Of a stretch of 64,000 nt of DNA, positions 1 through 8,953 are shown one piece after another. The notes under the pieces are model-generated. The model did not search any database. It had not been told where the DNA came from and worked only from the letters and a program-made list of their open reading frames with translations. The number at the start of each line of letters is the position of its first letter. The stretch's first letter is position 1. Source of the DNA: Nitrososphaerales archaeon (GTDB lineage: Archaea; Thermoproteota; Nitrososphaeria; Nitrososphaerales; CADDZS01); the NCBI GenBank assembly GCA_030041355.1, contig JASHNZ010000012.1, positions 1 through 64,000 of the forward strand, read 5' to 3'. Made by a program: the position numbers and the translations under genes.

Positions 1-148
1 TGAACCAAACCAATTGCATGTAGCAATGGCTATTTCTGAAAATAGATAGCTCTGCCACCGTTTTTTTTATACGACCATGAAACAATGGAGTTAGGGCGCT
101 TCAAACCATTGCAATTTGTATCGTATGTAGAAGCTAGGGGGGAGGGGG

Positions 149-156
149 TATAAATA
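149..156 (+). promoter_or_regulatory. TATA box of the first gene
   Basis: TATAAATA lies in a GC-richer stretch after a G-rich run. An archaeal transcript from this box would start near position 180. A 12-codon reading frame beginning with ATG at 185 lies inside the resulting leader. That could be chance, but it makes the leader longer than usual for this window. No other promoter candidate is obvious between 1 and 206. Confidence 0.55.
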
Positions 157-320
157 CGTCGGAAAAACCGGTTCTGTTTCTTCTATGGGTGAAAAAAGAA
201 GCTTAGGTGTATTTCTTAAGTAAACGGAGCAAAATCTTGTGCCAAAGGCCTATTGAACGCATTGAAATTGATCAACGGACTTCGCTAGGTTTTTACGAGT
301 CGTGGCTTTCGACCTGCTTC

Positions 321-752
321 ATGGTTTCAGTTGATCTTAACAAGCCAAAGAACTTCAATTTTCTAACCCAAGGCCGAGTCAAACTCTTGAGACTTGCCGT
401 CGCAGAGAAAGATGGCACACCCCACATATCATCTGTCTGGTATCTTTGGAAAGAAGGTCACTTTTACATTACCACTTCTAAGGACAGGCTGAAAGTGAGG
501 CTTGTAAGAGAGAATCCGAAGGTTGCTCTAATAGTAGATACGGATGTTACTCCATACAGAGGAATAATAGTTGAGGGAAGAGCGAAACTCACGAAAGCAA
601 ATCTCAGAGAGATCACTTTGGAAATTGTAAAGAAGTATGTCGCAGCAAAATACGCGAAGAGCGAGTTCGAGGACTTGATGCGCTATCCACGTGTATTGAT
701 CAAAATCAAACCGAGGAAAGCTATCGATATCATGTCCTACAAAACTCGCTGA
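321..752 (+). CDS. Split-barrel flavin/F420-binding protein (PPOX family)
   Basis: A protein of about 143 residues of the pyridoxamine 5'-phosphate oxidase-like split-barrel superfamily, which binds FMN or F420 and usually works as a small oxidoreductase. The fold pattern is visible in order: an N-terminal strand with LLRLAVAEKDGTPHISSVWY, the short strand GHFYITTS, a KVRLVRENPKVALIVD helix-strand pair and a C-terminal RVLIKIKPRKA strand. The frame is open upstream to a GTG at 207, but the extra 38 residues are unlike the family, so I prefer ATG 321. Members of this family are hard to assign to a substrate. The PPOX-type protein near 60.8 kb is a separate relative. The fold is secure; the cofactor and role are inferred. 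Confidence 0.75.
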   Translation: MVSVDLNKPKNFNFLTQGRVKLLRLAVAEKDGTPHISSVWYLWKEGHFYITTSKDRLKVRLVRENPKVALIVDTDVTPYRGIIVEGRAKLTKANLREITLEIVKKYVAAKYAKSEFEDLMRYPRVLIKIKPRKAIDIMSYKTR

Positions 753-778
753 GTTAAGACATTACCGTTACTCTAACT

Positions 779-1219
779 CTAGACCTTTAATGCCGGAGTT
801 TTTGAATAGATGAGGTTTTTCAAGTACTTCACGTACTCAGGCTCCACGCGCATAATGTCCGTAGCCGTGATGATTCCAACCAAGACTCCATCTTCGAGCA
901 CAGGAAGCTTTGTTACCTGCTTCTGAGACATTAGGTTCGCGGCGTCTTCCAGAGAAGCTTCCGACTCTATCGTGGTGAAAGGGTGGGTCATTATCAAGCC
1001 GACATTAGTGTTCACGGGATCTTTAAGTTTCAATAACGAATTCTTCAAGATGTCTCCCTTGGTCACGATTCCCGCGACCTCGCCGTTATCCATGATAACG
1101 ATGCATCCAACGTTGTTCTTGATCATTTTTTCAGTTGCATCAAAGACAGAATCCGAAGCATTAACGGTAATGACTTGATGTGCCATATAGTCCCGGACAA
1201 GAAGTGTCTCAGACATCAT
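779..1219 (-). CDS. CBS-domain pair protein
   Basis: A 146-residue protein made almost entirely of two CBS motifs (roughly residues 8-65 and 75-132), a Bateman module that binds adenine nucleotides or similar ligands. Typical motif ends are seen in VAGIVTKGDIL and LVGIITATDIM. No catalytic domain is attached, so it probably senses ligands for a partner protein that is not evident nearby. It is convergent with the split-barrel gene. An A/T-rich element around 1243-1252 on the minus strand could be its TATA box. The start is the first of two adjacent ATG codons. Confidence 0.85.
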   Translation of the reverse strand: MMSETLLVRDYMAHQVITVNASDSVFDATEKMIKNNVGCIVIMDNGEVAGIVTKGDILKNSLLKLKDPVNTNVGLIMTHPFTTIESEASLEDAANLMSQKQVTKLPVLEDGVLVGIITATDIMRVEPEYVKYLKNLIYSKTPALKV

Positions 1220-1530
1220 CTTTCAGGATGTCATTTTTTATTGGATAAATAAAATATTCCATACACGTCGAAGGCCTAGATTGTACGAGCAGGCAATCGA
1301 TCGTGTCTTAGCTAGGACCCCGGTACATTGATGGCTGCTGCACCTTTGGCCAATAGTATGTTTACCATAACAACCTCTCACAGTTGATCGGGATTTACGT
1401 CTCGGAGGACCATGCCAACAAGAATGCGGAAAAAGTCGCCAGGAGAAATTTCTGACGTTAGTACGCATTGATTCGTCGTGAAACAAGTGAATCTATCAAA
1501 AAAGGTAGAGAAAACTTTGCTTGCGTTTCT
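1220..1530. other. Intergenic stretch, no clear gene
   Basis: About 310 bases without a convincing gene. It should contain the promoter of the CBS gene. A plus-strand frame between 1357 and 1455 reads like protein but has no start codon and follows a stop, so it may be a decayed remnant. I see no tRNA, repeat or terminator. Confidence 0.4.
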
Positions 1531-1992
1531 TTAGGGCTGTTTTAAATCCGTGATCACCAAATGTGTAGCTTCTGTGATCCTGACGTCGCGCGCAGGTTTT
1601 GTTAAGAGGACCTGGTAATCCGGTTCAGTGCCCGAAACTGGCTCCATATCGTATATTGATTTAGAATTTAGCTTGCCTCTATGACCCGGAGCCACCACTC
1701 TTCTCATCAAGACTTCATACTTTACTCTTCGAGCTATTGATTCAAGCAGTTGTTCTTTCCTTTTGTTCCATTCATCAACGGGTTTCATACGCTCTTTAAA
1801 TTCTTGTTCTGTTTCATCTGCCTTTTTAGCTAGCCATTCAGGATCGTCCCAGTCATATCTATAATATTCATCCAAGAGTTCCCAGTTGATCCTGCGCACT
1901 TGTATTGCCACTTCTTCTGCTTCTGGAATGGGCATTGCAGGTAACTTCGCTTGGACATAGGACCTATGCGTTATATGCTCTTTCTTTGCCAA
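1531..1992 (-). CDS. Uncharacterised 153-residue protein
   Basis: Not recognised. The protein is highly charged and mostly helical in the middle (a KADETEQEFKERMK-type segment), with a C-terminal strand-rich part. It has no membrane segment, signal peptide or obvious metal site. It lies 50 nt downstream of the flippase gene on the same strand and may be the last gene of the surface-glycan operon. Composition and length support a real gene; I cannot give a function. Confidence 0.6.
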   Translation of the reverse strand: MAKKEHITHRSYVQAKLPAMPIPEAEEVAIQVRRINWELLDEYYRYDWDDPEWLAKKADETEQEFKERMKPVDEWNKRKEQLLESIARRVKYEVLMRRVVAPGHRGKLNSKSIYDMEPVSGTEPDYQVLLTKPARDVRITEATHLVITDLKQP

Positions 1993-2042
1993 GCGCAGTG
2001 CATAAACGGATTCGTAGTGTGGCAGGCGTTAGTGTTGTCTTT

Positions 2043-3626
2043 CTAGATGTAGCTTAGCAGTTTTTTCAATCCTCCTGGCAAAATATGACTGAGGAGCACG
2101 CGGTCTTCATTATTGAGAAGTTTAAACGTGCGAATGCAAAATAGAAGCAAAGCTCCCCATATTAGCGAATAGGGAACAAGGGTCACGGTGGCGTGAGAGA
2201 CGAAATTAGACAAATATAGTATTATGGAAAAAGGAAATAGCGCTGAGAAAGCAGCCTTCCAATAAAATCCTTGATTCTCTCTTTTCACAAGCAATCCTCT
2301 TGCGAGATAAATTGACACAACCGCTCCAAAAAGAGCGCCAAGTACTCTTGCCAGTGCAGCTCCAAACAGTCCAAAATCCGGAACAAGCATTATCGACCCA
2401 CAGATCTCAGCAACAGTGGCAGTCAATGTTATCAGAAGAACATGAAACGTTCGCCCGATCGCTTGCAGAACCGAATAGACCACTGTCTGAACTACAAGCA
2501 AAGAGTAAAATGCGGCTATCAATTCCAAGGAAATTGATCCTGCTAGGTAGCTTGGTTGACCCGATAGCACGAGCAAAAGTTGCGGTGAAGTTGCCGCAAC
2601 AAAAAAAGATGCCGGTAGGACGCCTAAGAAGATGAATCTAAACGCAAGACGTAACCCATTTGATATCTGAAGTGAATTTGTCGAGCTAGAAGAGGCTTCG
2701 GGAAAGATCGCCGTTATAAGAGGCGTAAGCAAAACAAAAGAAAGAAAACTTGAGATTGTAATCACTGAATTGTAAACTCCAAGCGAAAAAGGGTTTAGAT
2801 AACCTCCAACCACCGCCAAATCGGAATTCTGAGTGGCGACAATGAGAATGCCGGCTAAACCCAAGGGGAAAGTGTAACGAAATATGCTAGTATATCCGAA
2901 ACCTTGGGTAACTAAGACTTGTCGAGCTGCTCTATCGCTAGAAGTGGCATCCCGCAGCTCTTTGTTTGCCACCTTGAAGGCCCACGCAGTAACTAACGCT
3001 CCATAAACGATCCATGAGTAGATCGAAATAAACAAATTTGCGTGTTCTGTCAAGCCCGCTATGGTGAGCGCGACCATAACAGCTCTTGAAACAAAAAGAA
3101 TTTTTGCCAATAGCGAGTACTTCTTAAGTCCTTGTACAACGCCTTGAAAGATTAGGGCGATAGAATTCGAGAAAAGCCATACAGCGCCAAGCTCAAAGTC
3201 GGGAACAAAGCTCGTACTCTTCGTAAAAAACAAAGATATGGATTGAGAAAATGCAACAACGAAAAGCGAGACCACAGCAGAAGAGATGACTGAGAGAAAA
3301 ATTATTTTCCGCACAGCCGACGCTGCCTGGCTTCTCTGTGCTCCAGGGATAGAGACAAATCTCGTAGCGGCATCTTGCAGTCCGAAGGTAGCAAAAGCAG
3401 CGGCAATGCTAACAACGATCGAGATAGCACTATAAACTCCGTATTGCGAGCCGGGAAGGTAGCGCACTAGTGCGCTTACAAACACAAGGGCCAGAATGCT
3501 GGTTCCTATGTTTTGTGCTGTAAGAGATCTTACTCCCTTACTGATTGTTCTACCTCGCTCATCAGCCTCGTTTTTGGTTTGCGCGGTTTCAGAAAAAATG
3601 CTAGAAGTTTCACCAGAAGCACTCAT
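2043..3626 (-). CDS. Wzx/MATE-type polysaccharide flippase
   Basis: A 527-residue integral membrane protein with about 14 hydrophobic segments, of the polysaccharide biosynthesis/MVF-MATE superfamily. Such proteins flip lipid-linked glycans across the membrane. The N-terminal segment with RSLTAQNIGTSILALVFVSA and the following YGVYSAISIV pattern are typical of the family, as is the length. It starts 17 nt after the HprK-like gene ends and follows two glycosyltransferase genes on the same strand. It is therefore the likely exporter for the glycan they build, possibly an S-layer or archaellin glycan or a surface polysaccharide. Substrate is unknown. Confidence 0.85.
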   Translation of the reverse strand: MSASGETSSIFSETAQTKNEADERGRTISKGVRSLTAQNIGTSILALVFVSALVRYLPGSQYGVYSAISIVVSIAAAFATFGLQDAATRFVSIPGAQRSQAASAVRKIIFLSVISSAVVSLFVVAFSQSISLFFTKSTSFVPDFELGAVWLFSNSIALIFQGVVQGLKKYSLLAKILFVSRAVMVALTIAGLTEHANLFISIYSWIVYGALVTAWAFKVANKELRDATSSDRAARQVLVTQGFGYTSIFRYTFPLGLAGILIVATQNSDLAVVGGYLNPFSLGVYNSVITISSFLSFVLLTPLITAIFPEASSSSTNSLQISNGLRLAFRFIFLGVLPASFFVAATSPQLLLVLSGQPSYLAGSISLELIAAFYSLLVVQTVVYSVLQAIGRTFHVLLITLTATVAEICGSIMLVPDFGLFGAALARVLGALFGAVVSIYLARGLLVKRENQGFYWKAAFSALFPFSIILYLSNFVSHATVTLVPYSLIWGALLLFCIRTFKLLNNEDRVLLSHILPGGLKKLLSYI

Positions 3627-3643
3627 CGAAGTATATCTCTTCC

Positions 3644-4738
3644 CTAACGAACTACTTTCTGTTTTTCTTCGATTACGGCCACTTTAGCAAGGAAGGGTTT
3701 GTATTGTTCCCCAGAGTTTGAGGAGACAATATGAATTTCCTTCAAACCGGCAAGGAAATTCTCCAGAAAGTCATTTTCCATTGCCGCAAGTGCGTTGAGG
3801 TCAAAACCGGAGAAAAATGACTTAGCCAATAGAAAGGGGTTTGACTTCCAACCAAATTCGTAGTCTTGAATGGATTTGATCTTAAGAAATGCTTCGTGCT
3901 TACCTATGCTGTCGAAACACTCGGTCCCATTCTCGATTATTGCAAGTTGAGTAATCTTTGCCTTTTCGCAAACTTTGAACAACTTGTCCGGGTAGATCTT
4001 AATCCCGCCTGGTGCATACCGAGATGAAAGGATTTTCGATCTTGCATCATTTAAAAAAAGTCTAGCGTGTTCGTTCCAACTGAGTTTCACTCCAAACCTC
4101 GTAGCCGTCTTACCCGAGACAAGAGAACTGCATGGAAGGCCGTAGCAATACCCAGAATCTATTATTGCAAATTCATCAGTGAGAAATTCTGCTCCACGTT
4201 TTGCGAGCATCCAAGAGGTCGATGTTTTGCCAGTGTTCCCCCAAGCCGGAAGCAAAATACCTTCATCGCCTAGTCGCACTGCTGCCCCATGGATCATGTA
4301 TTTTTGGTTTCGTACTAGAAGAGACAATAGAGTACTTCGAAAGATATCAATCAGTTCCCAACCTTCAGCGAGAATGTTTGAAAATCTGAGATAATGCTTG
4401 TTGAATGTGAAACGAAAACCTTGATCTAAAAACTCAAGCTTCGCGCATATTGGTTTGAACCACGGATATCGAAATTCCACAGAACCATCTTTCCGATTGT
4501 AAAAGAGCATGAGGTTGATTCTTTCCTTATTCTCTATGTCGAGGTTGAGTTTTTTGTCCAAGCAAAACTCGAATTGAAAAGTGTGCACTGATCCTCCGAG
4601 ACTCTTTCCCATTGGGATCTTGAAAAAGTGAAACATGCCTTCGAAATAGGATATATTGGATTCAAGAGTAAAAATGTCGTTAAAGTTATACCTGTACATT
4701 AGCACTTCTTTCTCTTCGGCTTCGGAGTCCTCTCTCAT
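3644..4738 (-). CDS. HprK-like P-loop protein in glycan operon
   Basis: A protein of about 364 residues whose C-terminal half resembles the HPr kinase/phosphorylase nucleotide-binding fold. The hallmark is an AAVRLGDEGILLPAWG strand followed by the P-loop GNTGKTS (Lys near residue 171) and then EFLTDEFAIID. The N-terminal part is strand-rich with many aromatic residues and is unlike true HprK. The upstream gene ends in TGA overlapping this gene's ATG (ATGA, 4-nt overlap), which decides the start at 4738 although the frame is open to 4765. HprK-related kinases occur in bacterial polysaccharide and peptide-maturation loci; a role as kinase in glycan assembly is inference. Confidence 0.7.
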   Translation of the reverse strand: MREDSEAEEKEVLMYRYNFNDIFTLESNISYFEGMFHFFKIPMGKSLGGSVHTFQFEFCLDKKLNLDIENKERINLMLFYNRKDGSVEFRYPWFKPICAKLEFLDQGFRFTFNKHYLRFSNILAEGWELIDIFRSTLLSLLVRNQKYMIHGAAVRLGDEGILLPAWGNTGKTSTSWMLAKRGAEFLTDEFAIIDSGYCYGLPCSSLVSGKTATRFGVKLSWNEHARLFLNDARSKILSSRYAPGGIKIYPDKLFKVCEKAKITQLAIIENGTECFDSIGKHEAFLKIKSIQDYEFGWKSNPFLLAKSFFSGFDLNALAAMENDFLENFLAGLKEIHIVSSNSGEQYKPFLAKVAVIEEKQKVVR

Positions 4739-7284
4739 AGGGGCACACCCATGATGCTCAACCAAAAGAAAGAAAGGATGAATACTCCAAACAAGATAAG
4801 GGAACTCCTAAGTATGGGCCGAGTTCCCAATGCTTCTCTTGGCGAGAGAAGGGCGTATCCTAGTGCAAGGATAGCTGCGGCCGTCGTTCCGACAGTGTAG
4901 AGATTTATTACGTGTGAAGCGTTTTCGAGCAGAGGCACGAGATCGTCTTTTGCTGTGCCGAACAAAATGTATCCAGAGCCTTGCGTAAAACTCAGAATAA
5001 GAAAAGTCACTAGTGTTCCAAAAGTCAGCATGTAAACGCCTAGAGAGTACTTGCCAGACACTGATGCATAGAGAAGGCCCAGAGGAAGAACCATCAACCA
5101 CCACTGAGGTTCTTGAGCTGCAAATAGCAGGAACGCTACAAATGCTAGAAAAGTGAATAAAACGAGACTCTTCAGTGTAAAGTCTCTCCTAACCAGAAAA
5201 ACTACCAAGATCGCGGCAAGGGAAATCAATAGTGGATGGTACGGAAGCACCTGAGGAAAATTTGAGAGAATTGTATAGGTTGTATGTGGCTGGGAAAGCA
5301 AGAGAGTAGAAGACACACCTACAGCAGAGAGGTAAATCAGATACATTGTGTGAAATTCCGGAGGATAAACGAAAATTAGCAAAAGAGGGGCAAGAAGCAG
5401 TAGAGGTCGTTTGAAGCTAAAAGGCTTTGCAAATAGTGACTTTATGAAAAGAAAAGCAAGAGGAATCAAACCCACAACTTCGATTAGGGCAGAAACCACA
5501 AATGCTAGGGAGGCTTTTAGATAGCCAATATGTTCATCATCAGAGTGTCTAGAAAGATATAGGAATCCAAGAACAATGAGTGAAACTGTGCTTGCCTCGT
5601 ACTGCCCCCAGACCGAGGAAATGTAGATCGAGAGCGGATTTAGGAAATAAAAGATCGCAAATATTTTGTTGAGATTACCAGAGCCACCCTCGTCATCATC
5701 GAAGCGTAAAAAAAGAAAAAAAATTGCAACGTCTGCTATTATAGGGAAAACCTTAATGAAAATCATTTCAAAAAAGCCCACTTGCTGGTTTAGAAGAAAG
5801 AAATCATGGAAACCAAATTTCAAAAATAGAGCATAAAACGAGTAGGGCAACCAGTAGAGCAAGAAGGTAAAGGGCATCGTTGGGCCCAGGGAAGTGTTCG
5901 AAACAGCGTACTCGAACCAACCTCTCGCTGAAGTTGCATACACGCTCAGATCAAAAGGTTGGGATGCAACTGGAGCAAGTGCAAACCTGCATACGAGACC
6001 AGTGGCAAGCGCAATCGCAAGATAATAGGGTTTGAAGTTGTCCTTCCTAAACTCTTGGTAGAGAAGAAGTGCGACGGTTAGTGGCAAGAGAAAAACGAAG
6101 ATGATGAGGTAAAGATACCAATAGTCGCCTCCGATCGGTGCAGTTTGAGGGGCGGCTCCCGGGGTGGGCGTGTAAACAAAGGATACACTGTTGAGTTTGA
6201 TATTGCTAAGAGTACCTGAAAGAGCTACGACCACGATCGAAAAGTTCGAAGTTGTTTGGTTGTTGGAGCTGGGATCAGGAGGCAAAGCGTCCGTGAAAAC
6301 TTTCGTAGGGTTCTTGGGGTAAAGAGTGTACTCGTAGGTAGAAACTGAAGAACTGTACTTATAACTGTAGCCGGTTACAGCTGTAGTCCCGTTCAACTGT
6401 AAAACTGTGTAGGACGCACCTGAAGAGCCAACCAAGCTCATCCCCAGATTAATCTTGTCCAATTCCCAAGTTGAGCTCAAGTTCGGTAAACTATTGAATG
6501 TGAAATACACGGCGTGATAGGTCTGCCCTGACTGAAAAGAGACGAGATCATAATTTAGAAATTTCAAGGCATCTAAGGTAACTGTGAAGTTTGTAGGATA
6601 GGATTCTGCCGATCTCTCGACGTACAATTGGACTTTAGTTGCGTTTCCCACATTCGGGACTGAATTTGCCGCTGCTAAGAGGGGGAGGTTTACCTGAATA
6701 TTTTCAAATTGATTCTGACCTGGTCTATGATTCAAACTGTCAGAGTTGCTCCAAAGAGGGATCGAGGTTCCATTTTGCGCAGCAGAGAAAAATCTTAGAC
6801 CATACCCTACCCCTGAAGTGACATTGATGTTAGCATACATCAGAGGATATTGAGTCACATTTACAAAGAAACTCTGTTGGATTGTGACACTCATTGCTTT
6901 TGAAGATGTTGGAAATGTTCCTGTAAGTGTTAGACCAGTGGGAGCTTCTATTACATGTGCTGTCACGTTCGGAGAAACGGATGCCAGTGTCCAATTCGAG
7001 AAACTATCATTGAATCCAATATTAGCGATTGGACTTTCCGCGTATGTTTGTGAGAGGTACTTTTGCCCGTTAACAACATTGATGTTTTGAGCTGGAACGG
7101 TACCTGCAAGAGCTATAGTTAGGATCGAGGCTATAAAGACAAAACCTATGAACAATATTTTCCAAGTCGGACGCAAGCTAAAGAATTGTTGAGGTAAAGA
7201 GAATAATGCATCTTTTACTTTACCCAGCTTTTCTTTGAAATTTTTCTTGTTTTCTAGTTCTCCCAACCCTCGAGCTCCTCCCAT
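4735..7284 (-). CDS. GT-C-like membrane protein with large extracytoplasmic domain
   Basis: An 849-residue membrane protein. It has a cytoplasmic N-terminus, a first membrane segment near residues 43-63, a Ser/Thr/Asn-rich strand-forming domain to about residue 385 with several N-x-S/T sites, then about 12 membrane segments. The run FLNPLSIYISSVWGQYEAS resembles the N-P...W-G-Q motif of GT-C mannosyltransferases that use lipid-linked sugars. Its start overlaps the end of the upstream GT4 gene by 31 nt; a TTG at 7266 is an alternative start. Its end overlaps the HprK-like gene by 4 nt, so the genes are translationally coupled. A role in lipid-linked glycan transfer is inferred from fold and context. 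Confidence 0.65.
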   Translation of the reverse strand: MGGARGLGELENKKNFKEKLGKVKDALFSLPQQFFSLRPTWKILFIGFVFIASILTIALAGTVPAQNINVVNGQKYLSQTYAESPIANIGFNDSFSNWTLASVSPNVTAHVIEAPTGLTLTGTFPTSSKAMSVTIQQSFFVNVTQYPLMYANINVTSGVGYGLRFFSAAQNGTSIPLWSNSDSLNHRPGQNQFENIQVNLPLLAAANSVPNVGNATKVQLYVERSAESYPTNFTVTLDALKFLNYDLVSFQSGQTYHAVYFTFNSLPNLSSTWELDKINLGMSLVGSSGASYTVLQLNGTTAVTGYSYKYSSSVSTYEYTLYPKNPTKVFTDALPPDPSSNNQTTSNFSIVVVALSGTLSNIKLNSVSFVYTPTPGAAPQTAPIGGDYWYLYLIIFVFLLPLTVALLLYQEFRKDNFKPYYLAIALATGLVCRFALAPVASQPFDLSVYATSARGWFEYAVSNTSLGPTMPFTFLLYWLPYSFYALFLKFGFHDFFLLNQQVGFFEMIFIKVFPIIADVAIFFLFLRFDDDEGGSGNLNKIFAIFYFLNPLSIYISSVWGQYEASTVSLIVLGFLYLSRHSDDEHIGYLKASLAFVVSALIEVVGLIPLAFLFIKSLFAKPFSFKRPLLLLAPLLLIFVYPPEFHTMYLIYLSAVGVSSTLLLSQPHTTYTILSNFPQVLPYHPLLISLAAILVVFLVRRDFTLKSLVLFTFLAFVAFLLFAAQEPQWWLMVLPLGLLYASVSGKYSLGVYMLTFGTLVTFLILSFTQGSGYILFGTAKDDLVPLLENASHVINLYTVGTTAAAILALGYALLSPREALGTRPILRSSLILFGVFILSFFWLSIMGVPL

Positions 7285-8417
7285 AATTGTAAGGATTGTT
7301 CTTTAGAGCAAAGATTCTTTATTGCGTTGTACGCATTCTTGCCCATCTCTTCTGACTTTTCGGGGTGATCAGCAAGATACCTCGCCCGTTTTTTCATCGT
7401 CTCAAGATCTGTAGGATCGCAAAAGTAAGAGCTTTTGCCATCAGAAAGTAGCTCCCTAACACCACTTCTCGTTGTCAATACGGTAGCTTTCTTGTGAAGG
7501 GCAGCTTCTGCAGGAATGTAGCCAAATCCTTCAAAGAGAGAAGGATGTATCAAGAAAGAGGCACGAGAGTATAGGCTGTGCATTATGGAATCGTTAGACC
7601 CATAGAAGATGTGTAGCTTCACCCCAACGCTTTCCGCGATCCTTCTGTACTGATCTTTGAGTAATCCACTTCCTACCATAGCTAAATCAAAAGAGTCTCT
7701 TAGCGGGTACATAGCTCGAATTCCGTTTTCAAAATTCTTGTACGGGACAAACGCCCCGACCATTAGGACGAATGGCTTGGGGATCTCGACTGGGAGAGCC
7801 TTTGCAGTGAGCAGCGAGCTCTCGACAGGGGGATAGATTATTGTCGAGTCTGCACCATAGACATTCTTCAAATAGCGTGCTTGATATTTGCTGTTGGAAA
7901 TTATTTTCCTGTACCTAATGACCGTTTGAAAGTCCAAAATTCGCAAAATTCTCTTTGAAATGGGAAACAGGGCCAAGCCAATCGTTCCCAATCCGTTGCC
8001 GTAGAAGGATTTGGTAGTCTCTTCAAATGTCAAGCTCACGTTTCTATAGTCCTGTCCATGCAGGAGTTCTGAATAGGCTGGCTCGAAGATGCTTCCCGAG
8101 TACCAAGCAGTCTTTTTCCAGAGGTACTTCCCAATACGATAAGCAAGTACAGGTTCTATGTGATGATGCACGAGTATTCGATCATACTCATCGAGGTGAC
8201 GGAACACTCGCAACGATTCTGGTTCGTAAATCAAGTGAGGTAGCGCGTTGACAGATGTAGCTTTGAGTTCGTCCCTTGCCCGAAATTGGCTGTCGCTGAA
8301 ATCAGCAAACAGATCCACATCCTTCCCTAGGCTTTTCAGACGATTGTAGTGTAACAAGGCTGCCCGCTCGGCTCCGCCAAAACGTCCGAAGGACTGGATA
8401 AGCAGTGCTAGCCTAAT
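7254..8417 (-). CDS. GT4 family glycosyltransferase, probable ATT start
   Basis: A GT-B fold glycosyltransferase of about 387 residues. The C-terminal half shows the GT4 donor-binding pattern: PFVLMVGAFVPYKNF, FLIHPSLFEGFGYIPAEAAL (the E-x7-E region) and a GVRELLSDG segment. The conventional start (TTG 8357) would remove the N-terminal strand. The same frame upstream encodes RLALLIQSFGRFGGAERAA, the standard GT4 N-terminus with its Gly-Gly acceptor loop, and is closed by TAG at 8420. The only codon in the right place is ATT 8417, preceded by GAGGTGA (8430-8424), a seven-base match to the archaeal 16S tail at 6 nt spacing. It is the first gene of the glycan operon. Confidence 0.8.
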   Translation of the reverse strand: MRLALLIQSFGRFGGAERAALLHYNRLKSLGKDVDLFADFSDSQFRARDELKATSVNALPHLIYEPESLRVFRHLDEYDRILVHHHIEPVLAYRIGKYLWKKTAWYSGSIFEPAYSELLHGQDYRNVSLTFEETTKSFYGNGLGTIGLALFPISKRILRILDFQTVIRYRKIISNSKYQARYLKNVYGADSTIIYPPVESSLLTAKALPVEIPKPFVLMVGAFVPYKNFENGIRAMYPLRDSFDLAMVGSGLLKDQYRRIAESVGVKLHIFYGSNDSIMHSLYSRASFLIHPSLFEGFGYIPAEAALHKKATVLTTRSGVRELLSDGKSSYFCDPTDLETMKKRARYLADHPEKSEEMGKNAYNAIKNLCSKEQSLQLWEELEGWEN

Positions 8418-8423
8418 CTAACT

Positions 8424-8430
8424 TCACCTC
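8424..8430 (-). promoter_or_regulatory. Strong Shine-Dalgarno that decides an ATT start
   Basis: GAGGTGA on the minus strand, complementary to the TCACCTC core at the archaeal 16S rRNA 3' end. It ends 6 nt before ATT at 8417-8415. No ATG, GTG or TTG lies at a usable distance in the glycosyltransferase frame, so this site supports ATT initiation. Confidence 0.65.
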
Positions 8431-8953
8431 TCGGAGAATTTTCCTAGTCTAGGGCGATGGCAGACGTTTTGGGCTTGGCGTTACCGAGTTTTTGAAATTC
8501 CAGTACACTGATAATAAATATCGAAGTGGGCTATTGCGAAGGCTATAGTTCTTATTACGAAATATATCGGAAAAATACTTTCAGAGAGCTCAATTCAATA
8601 CGTGAAATCCAAATTTCACTTTCACGCGCTTTTTAATTTCCTGAGTTGTTTTGAGTTGTTTTCAACCTAGAAACGTTTGAGGTAGCTGGTTCGCCTCTAG
8701 TGCCCTAATCTCATCTATTCATAATGAAAAGTGGCTCAAATAGTATCATTTCCAAAGGGACATAGTTCCTGTAGTGCCCTATCTATTTCGCGCCAGTCAT
8801 ATACTCCCTTTCATACTCAGGATAATTTGCAACGCTAGTACCCATAATTGAGAATAAAGCCATTGCAGCTTTCATGTGTGTATACAGGGGGAGGTGGTGG
8901 TGGTCGCCGAGGGAACCGAGGCGAATAAAGAAATCCCATCCAAGTCCTAAAAA
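8431..8953. other. AT-rich intergenic stretch
   Basis: About 520 bases without a gene I can support. A minus-strand TATA-like element at 8511-8520 (TATTTATTA) would serve the glycosyltransferase operon. Around 8645-8665 the 10-mer GAGTTGTTTT occurs twice in tandem, and TAGTGCCCT recurs near 8698 and 8773. These look like sequence decay rather than a defined element. A G-rich run lies near 8887-8905. Confidence 0.4.

Noticed and set aside
1357-1455. Plus-strand frame with protein-like C-terminal sequence (LIGIYVSEDHANKNAEKVAR).
   Set aside because: No start codon and an in-frame stop directly upstream. Could be a gene remnant but cannot be supported.
1238-1486. Minus-strand open frame of 82 codons between the CBS gene and the 153-residue protein.
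   Set aside because: Composition is Cys/Arg/Ser/His-rich and unlike neighbouring proteins; no motif, no start signal. Probably non-coding.
7254-8357. GT4 gene starting at TTG 8357.
   Set aside because: This start cuts off the conserved N-terminal strand and glycine loop that the same frame encodes upstream, and it lacks a Shine-Dalgarno.
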